A stretch of 11,617 nt of DNA from Thermodesulfobacteriota bacterium. GTDB lineage: Bacteria > Desulfobacterota > QYQD01. Below are positions 7,069 through 11,617 of the stretch, piece after piece. The DNA lies in the NCBI GenBank assembly GCA_030017815.1, contig JASEGX010000064.1, positions 1-11,617 of the forward strand, read 5' to 3'. The translations under genes were made by a program, and so were the position numbers. How positions within the stretch are numbered: the first letter of the stretch is position 1; each line of letters starts with the position of its first letter. The notes under the pieces are model-generated. The model made no database searches, was not told the origin of the DNA, and worked only from the letters and a program-made list of their open reading frames with translations.

Positions 7069-9252
7069 ATGCCCAGAAGAATAACCAGAGAAACAAAAGA
7101 AAGAGCAATCCAGCCTGCGGATATACTGGCCGCCATGCGCAAGGCAGGGCGGCCTCTTTTAATGCGTGAGATTTTGCAGATTTTAAGCCCTGCTCCACAG
7201 GACAAAAAGTTCGTAAAGGACATGATAATCCGGATGGGGGAAACCGGTGAGCTTATACTACTTAAAGAGGGCCGCTATGGTCTCCCGGAACGTATGAACC
7301 TGGTTACGGGACGTTTGCAAATCAACCCGGGTGGTTTTGGCTTTGTGATCCCGGAAGCAAAAAGTATAGAAGATGTATTCATACCGGGACGGGAGATAAA
7401 GGATGCCATCCACGGCGATCGGGTAATAGTACGCCTGGAACATGGCCTGAAAGGCCGCCGGCCGGAGGGGAGAGTCATCCGTATCCTGGAGAGGAAGGCT
7501 AAATATATCGTTGGATCCTTCACCAGGGGACGGGGGGGAGCCTCCTACGTGATACCTGAGGATGAACGATTTCCGTTTGAGGTTGTCATCTCTTCCCGGG
7601 AGACCGCCGGCGCCCGTTCGGATGAGGTGGTGGTAGCGGAGATAACAAATTTCCCCCCGGGGAGGCGAAATCCTGAAGGCCGGATAATAAAAGTGCTTGG
7701 CGACCCGGACGATATCGCCGTACAGACGCAGATGGTTATTTTCAAACACGGCCTTATTCAGGATTTCAGCCCTGAGGCAGAAGCGCAGGCGCGGCGTCTG
7801 CCTTCCGAGGTTACATCCGGGATGGTAAGGGGGCGCGAGGACCTGCGTGGTATCCTTACCGTGACCATTGATGGAGAGCAGGCTAAAGATTTTGACGATG
7901 CCGTATCTATAGAGAAGGATCGCCAGGGTTATAATCTCTATGTCTCCATTGCCGATATCAGCCATTATGTGCCGGCAGGAAGCCCTTTGGACGAAGATGC
8001 CTATAAGCGTAGTAACAGTGTCTATTTCCCTAATTTTGTCATTCCCATGTTTCCACCCATCCTTTCAGACTATTTAGGCAGCTTGAGGCCCCAGGTGGAG
8101 AGGTTGGCCTTTACCGCCTTTTTGCATTTTGACCGCCAGGGAAAGATGAGGGCCTGCCGTTTTTACAAAAGCGTCATCCGAAGCGACGCCCGTTTAACCT
8201 ATACAGAGGTCAAAGGCATCCTGGTGGATAAGGATAGGAGCTTGCGCCGAAAATACAGGCCGCTGGTTAAATCATTGGAATGGATGGCTGAGTTGAGTCA
8301 GAAAATCTCCGGGAATAGACGACGGCGCGGCAGTATTGATTTCGATCTCCCTGAACCGGCCATAATACTTGGCGTGCAAGGGGCCTTAGAGGACATTGTG
8401 CGCCGGGAAAGAAACCTGGCCCACCAGATCATAGAGGAATTTATGATAGCGGCCAACGAGGCCGTGGCCGAGCATATCTCCGAGCGAGATATCCCCTGTC
8501 TCTATCGCATACACGAGGAGCCTGAGGCAGCCAAAGTTCACAATTTTCTCAACTTTGCCCATTCTCTGGGGTTGCCTATTACGTTTCCAGAAGAGATGAC
8601 CCCGCACTGGTTTCAGAAGGTGCTTGGTTTGGTAGAAGGCGCGCCGGGCGAATATGTGGTTAACACGCTACTCCTGCGTTCCATGAAACAGGCGGTTTAT
8701 GCGGCTGAAAACCGCGGACATTTTGGTTTAGCTTCAGCCCACTACACCCATTTTACCTCGCCCATTCGCCGCTATGCCGACCTGATTGTACACCGCATCT
8801 TACACCATGCGCTGGAAGGTAATCCCGGGCCGCTTTATACCTTAGAACAACTATCCGGGATAGGCCAGTATATCTCAACGCAGGAACGTCTGGCCATGGA
8901 GGCGGAACGCGAGATGGTGGATCGTCTGCGTACCAGGTTTATGGCGGATAAAATCGGAGAGGAGTATGACGGCATCATCTCGGCGGTTACTGCTTTCGGA
9001 TTTTTTGTGGAACTACGGGAGATTTTTGTAGAAGGCGTGGTGCGTCTGGTGGACATGGCCGATGATTACTACTATTACGAAGAAAAACACCATCGTTTAG
9101 TGGGTAGAAGAAAAAAGCAGATTTTCCAGATAGGGGACTTTGTCCGGGTCCAGGTAGCCAGAGTCGATATCTCACGCCGGCATATCAATCTTGTTCTGAT
9201 TATGAAGTACACATCCAGGGGAATCTCTGATCTAAGGGAATCAAAAAAGTAG
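7069..9252 (+). CDS. rnr: Ribonuclease R (RNB-family 3'-5' exoribonuclease)
   Basis: RNase R degrades structured RNA from the 3' end, acting in mRNA decay, rRNA quality control and tmRNA-linked turnover in the cytoplasm. Domain order in the 727 residues: an N-terminal winged-helix-like region (about 15-75), two cold-shock RNA-binding domains (about 78-140 and 145-215), the RNB catalytic domain (about 245-580) and a C-terminal S1 domain (about 632-709). The catalytic motif TIDGEQAKDFDDA (266-278) keeps the metal-binding aspartates, and HYTHFTSPIRRYADL (558-572) is the conserved RNB signature. It is shorter than the E. coli enzyme and lacks the long Lys-rich tail. AAAGAGG sits 7 bases before the ATG. 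It lies 53 bases after the glmU-like gene and is probably co-transcribed with it. Confidence 0.95.
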   Translation: MPRRITRETKERAIQPADILAAMRKAGRPLLMREILQILSPAPQDKKFVKDMIIRMGETGELILLKEGRYGLPERMNLVTGRLQINPGGFGFVIPEAKSIEDVFIPGREIKDAIHGDRVIVRLEHGLKGRRPEGRVIRILERKAKYIVGSFTRGRGGASYVIPEDERFPFEVVISSRETAGARSDEVVVAEITNFPPGRRNPEGRIIKVLGDPDDIAVQTQMVIFKHGLIQDFSPEAEAQARRLPSEVTSGMVRGREDLRGILTVTIDGEQAKDFDDAVSIEKDRQGYNLYVSIADISHYVPAGSPLDEDAYKRSNSVYFPNFVIPMFPPILSDYLGSLRPQVERLAFTAFLHFDRQGKMRACRFYKSVIRSDARLTYTEVKGILVDKDRSLRRKYRPLVKSLEWMAELSQKISGNRRRRGSIDFDLPEPAIILGVQGALEDIVRRERNLAHQIIEEFMIAANEAVAEHISERDIPCLYRIHEEPEAAKVHNFLNFAHSLGLPITFPEEMTPHWFQKVLGLVEGAPGEYVVNTLLLRSMKQAVYAAENRGHFGLASAHYTHFTSPIRRYADLIVHRILHHALEGNPGPLYTLEQLSGIGQYISTQERLAMEAEREMVDRLRTRFMADKIGEEYDGIISAVTAFGFFVELREIFVEGVVRLVDMADDYYYYEEKHHRLVGRRKKQIFQIGDFVRVQVARVDISRRHINLVLIMKYTSRGISDLRESKK

Positions 9253-9312
9253 CTGCCTGAATTTCAAATGTCAAAATCCAAATGTTGGTGAACTCGTAAA
9301 AGGGCCAAAATA

Positions 9313-9390
9313 TCACGCAACGCCGCCAAGGACGCAAAATTTTTTTTGATAACAATATGTTGTCTTCGCGGTCTTTGCGCCTTTGCGTGA
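9313..9390. repeat. Imperfect palindromic repeat element A
   Basis: The ends are perfect inverted 8-mers, TCACGCAA (9313-9320) and TTGCGTGA (9383-9390). The inner arms (9321-9338 and 9365-9382) continue to match with about six mismatches around an AT-rich centre containing a run of T. The right arm contains the tandem octamers CTTTGCGC CTTTGCGT (9373-9388). The 15 bases at 9373-9387 recur exactly in element B. The element lies in the 212-bp gap between rnr and the trmJ-like gene. The rest of that gap is AT-rich, with short CAAATG-type repeats at 9264-9286 and no ORF. It may act as an rnr terminator or be a dispersed REP/MITE-like sequence; function is not shown. Confidence 0.7.
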
Positions 9391-9464
9391 GAAATTGACT
9401 TTGAGCTTTAGAATTTTAGTTTTGCCGGTTATCAGGTTTGGATTTTGTATCGTAGGCTATTAGC

Positions 9465-10202
9465 GTGAAAACCATTAAAACTAATCTTGCCAATTTGGCC
9501 ATTGTTCTGCACAAGCCACGTTATCCGGAAAATATCGGGGCGGCGGCGCGGTGCGCCCTGAACATGGGCATCTCTAAGATAGTGGCGGTGAGCCCGGCCA
9601 ATCCGGATAGAGAAAAGATGCTTAAGATGGCTACGCATGAAGCGGCGGGCCTGATTGAAAATATGGAGATATATGATAACCTGGCCGCGGCCCTGGCCCC
9701 TTTTCAATATATAGCCGGCACTACGGCCAGGCTGGGCAGACATCGGCAGGCCCTGGAGACGCCGCGGGAACTGGCCGGTCGTATCGTGGACCTTTCTCAA
9801 AATAACCGTGTAGCCCTCCTTTTTGGCCCGGAGAATACTGGCCTGAGCAACGAGGATCTGAAATACTGTCATATCGTGGCCACCATACCTACTGCCAATT
9901 TTGCTTCGCTTAACCTGGCCCAGGCCGTCATGATTGTATGTTATGAGCTACTCATGGCCCGTATGGAAGCTCCTTCTCAAGATCGCTTTACACCGCATCT
10001 GGCGACTTCTGCAGAACTGGAGGGGATGTATGCGGATCTGCGGGAGGCGCTGCTCACGATTGGTTTTCTTAAATCTGAGGAGCAGGAGTATGGACTTAAC
10101 CAGGTGCGGGCCTTTCTTTCCCGCGTCAAACTTCTCTCGCGGGAGACTCAGCTCATGCGCGGCCTCTGCCGGCAGCTTAGGTGGTTTAAGAAGAATGCAT
10201 AA
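9465..10202 (+). CDS. trmJ: SPOUT RNA 2'-O-methyltransferase, TrmJ family
   Basis: TrmJ enzymes methylate the ribose of nucleotide 32 in the tRNA anticodon loop using S-adenosylmethionine. The 245-residue protein has the three SPOUT knot motifs: RYPENIGAAARC (19-30), LLFGPENTGLSNEDL (118-132) and IPTANFASLNLAQAV (141-155). The C-terminal helical part (about 178-245), with ALLTIGFL and a late LSRETQLMRGL segment, resembles the TrmJ dimerisation extension rather than plain TrmH or RlmB, which favours the TrmJ assignment. The exact target is inferred. The start is GTG 9465, 17 residues before the first motif, with a weak TAGG 8 bases upstream. I see no convincing promoter in the gap before it. 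Palindromic elements A and B flank the gene. Confidence 0.83.
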   Translation: MKTIKTNLANLAIVLHKPRYPENIGAAARCALNMGISKIVAVSPANPDREKMLKMATHEAAGLIENMEIYDNLAAALAPFQYIAGTTARLGRHRQALETPRELAGRIVDLSQNNRVALLFGPENTGLSNEDLKYCHIVATIPTANFASLNLAQAVMIVCYELLMARMEAPSQDRFTPHLATSAELEGMYADLREALLTIGFLKSEEQEYGLNQVRAFLSRVKLLSRETQLMRGLCRQLRWFKKNA

Positions 10203-10204
10203 TG

Positions 10205-10282
10205 TTCACCGCAAAGAACGCAGAGATAGTGAATGATTTAGAAAAATAGTTTTCTCTGCGTGCTTTGCGCCTTTGCGGTGAG
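10205..10282. repeat. Palindromic repeat element B between convergent genes
   Basis: TCACCGCAAAG (10206-10216) pairs exactly with 10271-10281, and ACGCAGAGA (10218-10226) pairs exactly with 10253-10261. The result is an 11-bp plus 9-bp stem around a 26-base AT-rich loop. The right arm has an extra 9 bases (10262-10270) that look like one more copy of the CTTTGCGC unit, giving tandem octamers CTTTGCGC CTTTGCGG. The element begins 2 bases after the trmJ stop and ends 9 bases before the stop of the opposing lipoprotein gene. It fills almost the whole convergent gap and could terminate transcription from both sides, although no clean T tract follows the stem. Confidence 0.8.
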
Positions 10283-10291
10283 AACGGGGTA

Positions 10292-11239
10292 CTATCGGCA
10301 GGGCAGATCGAAATCAGGAGACGACATCTCCTGAAATTTTGCTTCAAGGCCGGCTATGGGAGAGTTGACGTTTCCGGCTTCATCGGCCCTTTTCAGTATT
10401 TCAAGCACAAGCGAGGCCTTTTCCTTGTGTCCGATATTATAACAGACGTTGAAGGCCCTCCGGGCGTATTCAGCGGCCTCAGGCCACCTTTCCTGTTTTA
10501 GACTTAACTTGGCCAGCATCTCCAGATCAGCAGCGATACCGGGATAATCGAGGGTTTCCTGGTCAAGTTCCAGGGCCTTTCCCCATAGGGTTTGGGCTTC
10601 CATATAATTTCCCTCAGACATGCGTATAAGGCCCAGATTATGGCAGGATGAAGCCAGACCGGATTTATTATCCCCGGCTTCATAGATGGCTATGGCTTTC
10701 GATACAGAGTCATTCGCCATGGCAAGGAGATCTTTTTGCCAATACAAATGTCCCATAAGATTAAGGACAAACGCCTGCTGGATATCATCCTTGCCGCGAT
10801 TTGCCGCCTGAAAGGCCTCTTCCAGATGTCTTTCGGCCTGGCCTGGATTTTCCGCCTTCAGGTCAACCGCAGCCAGATTACTGAGACTAAGGGATAGACC
10901 TGCTTCGTTATCCAAATTACGCTGAATGCGGGCGGCCAGGGTAAAGAATTCTCTGGCCTCATTGAGCTTGCCGGTATTCAGGGCCAACATGCCGATATTG
11001 TTATAATCATAAGCCATACCGGGAAGATTGTCTATGGACTGGTTAATTCGCAAGGAATCTTCAAATAAGGACAGTGCCCGGCTGTAACAACCTTTTTTAA
11101 ACCAGCGTACTCCCTTATTGGCATAATCCAACGCCCTTTCTTTTTCTAATTCTATAGGTTTCGGCGGCGCGCCTGCACAACTTGAGATGCCGGGTAACAT
11201 TAGCAGCATGCAGGCTATTATCAGAAGACAACGGTGCAT
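10292..11239 (-). CDS. TPR-repeat lipoprotein
   Basis: The protein has 315 residues. Residues 1-20 form a lipoprotein signal peptide with the lipobox ISSC, so C21 would be lipidated; Ala at +2 fits outer-membrane sorting. The rest is helical repeat: six units begin near residues 37, 77, 117, 157, 197 and 237, with the key turn residue at 41, 81, 121, 161, 201 and 241, an exact 40-residue period. Each has the small/large helix pattern and a terminal -EA- or -QA- segment, as in TPR variants with a longer linker than the usual 34-residue unit. Such proteins are protein-binding scaffolds; I see no catalytic motif. The ATG abuts the TAA of the upstream MCE gene, with GAGGGG 8 bases before it, so the two are probably coupled. 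A role in the same envelope transport system is inferred from context. Confidence 0.85.
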   Translation of the reverse strand: MHRCLLIIACMLLMLPGISSCAGAPPKPIELEKERALDYANKGVRWFKKGCYSRALSLFEDSLRINQSIDNLPGMAYDYNNIGMLALNTGKLNEAREFFTLAARIQRNLDNEAGLSLSLSNLAAVDLKAENPGQAERHLEEAFQAANRGKDDIQQAFVLNLMGHLYWQKDLLAMANDSVSKAIAIYEAGDNKSGLASSCHNLGLIRMSEGNYMEAQTLWGKALELDQETLDYPGIAADLEMLAKLSLKQERWPEAAEYARRAFNVCYNIGHKEKASLVLEILKRADEAGNVNSPIAGLEAKFQEMSSPDFDLPCR

Positions 11240-11617
11240 TTACCTTACCCCTCTTGTATCCGGCTGAATAATTCCCTTTTCTTTCGGGGGGATGCCGCCT
11301 TTAATGAGTGGATTACGTTTGGCTGACTCCAGTATCTGATCCAATTTCTGCAGGTTTTCACGCGCTCCCTGGGCAATGGCCGGCGCATCACGGCTGGCGG
11401 TCTTTATATCCTGCAGGATTTTTCTCATCTCTTGCATGGCTTCCGGCAGGACCCGGGCGGCCTGCTCTACGCCTTGCGATGTTTTTTCAGCGTTAGCCAA
11501 TATAACCTCCAGGTGGGCCATTTGCCGGTCCAGTCTCTCATAAAGGTCATTTTTAACCAGTACATTCCCCAGCCCCTCCCCCCTTTTTATGTCATCGGTT
11601 ATACTGGGTAAGTCCCA
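11240..11617 (-). CDS. MCE-family (MlaD-like) protein, C-terminal part only
   Basis: The reading frame is open to the window edge, so the 5' part is missing; 125 residues are visible. The segment KRGEGLGNVLVKNDLYERL (visible 11-29) matches the G-x-G-x-L-G-x-L-x-x-D/N-x-x-L-Y pattern found after the MCE domain in MlaD-type substrate-binding proteins of ABC lipid transporters. A long helical region rich in Q, A and E follows, then RNPLIKGGIPPK (visible 101-112), a tail resembling the NPLLRGG-type endings of this family. The MCE domain and any N-terminal membrane anchor would lie beyond 11617. An ATG at 11519-11521 is internal, not the true start, because the homologous sequence continues upstream of it. 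The TAA abuts the ATG of the TPR lipoprotein gene. Confidence 0.75.
   Translation of the reverse strand, partial: WDLPSITDDIKRGEGLGNVLVKNDLYERLDRQMAHLEVILANAEKTSQGVEQAARVLPEAMQEMRKILQDIKTASRDAPAIAQGARENLQKLDQILESAKRNPLIKGGIPPKEKGIIQPDTRGVR

Noticed and set aside
7258..7965. Long antisense ORF inside rnr (235 codons)
   Set aside because: The + strand encodes an intact RNase R with conserved motifs here. The antisense translation is low-complexity and lacks any recognisable domain.
9395..9422. TTGACT...TAGTTT as a promoter for the trmJ-like gene
   Set aside because: The -35 box is good but the only box at suitable spacing matches the -10 consensus at just three positions, so I do not list it.
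9934..10236. Alternative-frame ORF over the 3' end of the trmJ-like gene
   Set aside because: It is out of frame with the conserved TrmJ sequence and rich in Arg, Ser and Cys, as is typical of shadow frames.

Overview
The window looks like a piece of a Gram-negative chromosome, most plausibly from Desulfobacterota (the former Deltaproteobacteria). This is an inference from gene content, not from a database match. The signs are an F1Fo-ATP synthase operon that starts with two different b-type subunits (b' and b) and lacks the a and c genes, a b subunit with an extra hydrophobic, His-rich leader, and an MCE-family (MlaD-like) protein beside an outer-membrane-type lipoprotein.

Positions 1-6215 hold the ATP synthase operon on the + strand: a promoter candidate in an AT-rich leader, then atpF', atpF, atpH, atpA, atpG, atpD and atpC. 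The first four genes overlap by 1-4 bases and look translationally coupled. A perfect 18-bp inverted repeat with flanking A and T tracts ends the operon after atpC. The genes encode the peripheral stalk (b', b, delta), the catalytic head (alpha, beta) and the central stalk (gamma, epsilon). The membrane a subunit and the c ring must be encoded elsewhere.

Positions 6254-9252 carry a stand-alone GlmU-type uridyltransferase, which lacks the acetyltransferase half of normal GlmU, and rnr for the 3'-5' exoribonuclease RNase R. After a 212-bp gap comes a TrmJ-family SPOUT tRNA methyltransferase (9465-10202). Two related palindromic elements of about 78 bp, sharing an identical 15-mer, lie on either side of the trmJ-like gene. 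The second fills almost the whole gap between convergent genes.

Positions 10292-11617 are on the - strand: the 3' end of an MCE/MlaD-family substrate-binding protein, running off the window, directly followed (stop codon abutting start codon) by a TPR lipoprotein made of six repeats with an exact 40-residue period. They probably form the end of a lipid-transport operon.

Most of the window is conserved housekeeping sequence. I see no phage, CRISPR, toxin-antitoxin or defence system. The points most worth following up are the paired repeat elements, the TPR lipoprotein coupled to the MCE gene, the half-length GlmU and the leader on AtpF. No stretch over 300 bases lacks a gene.
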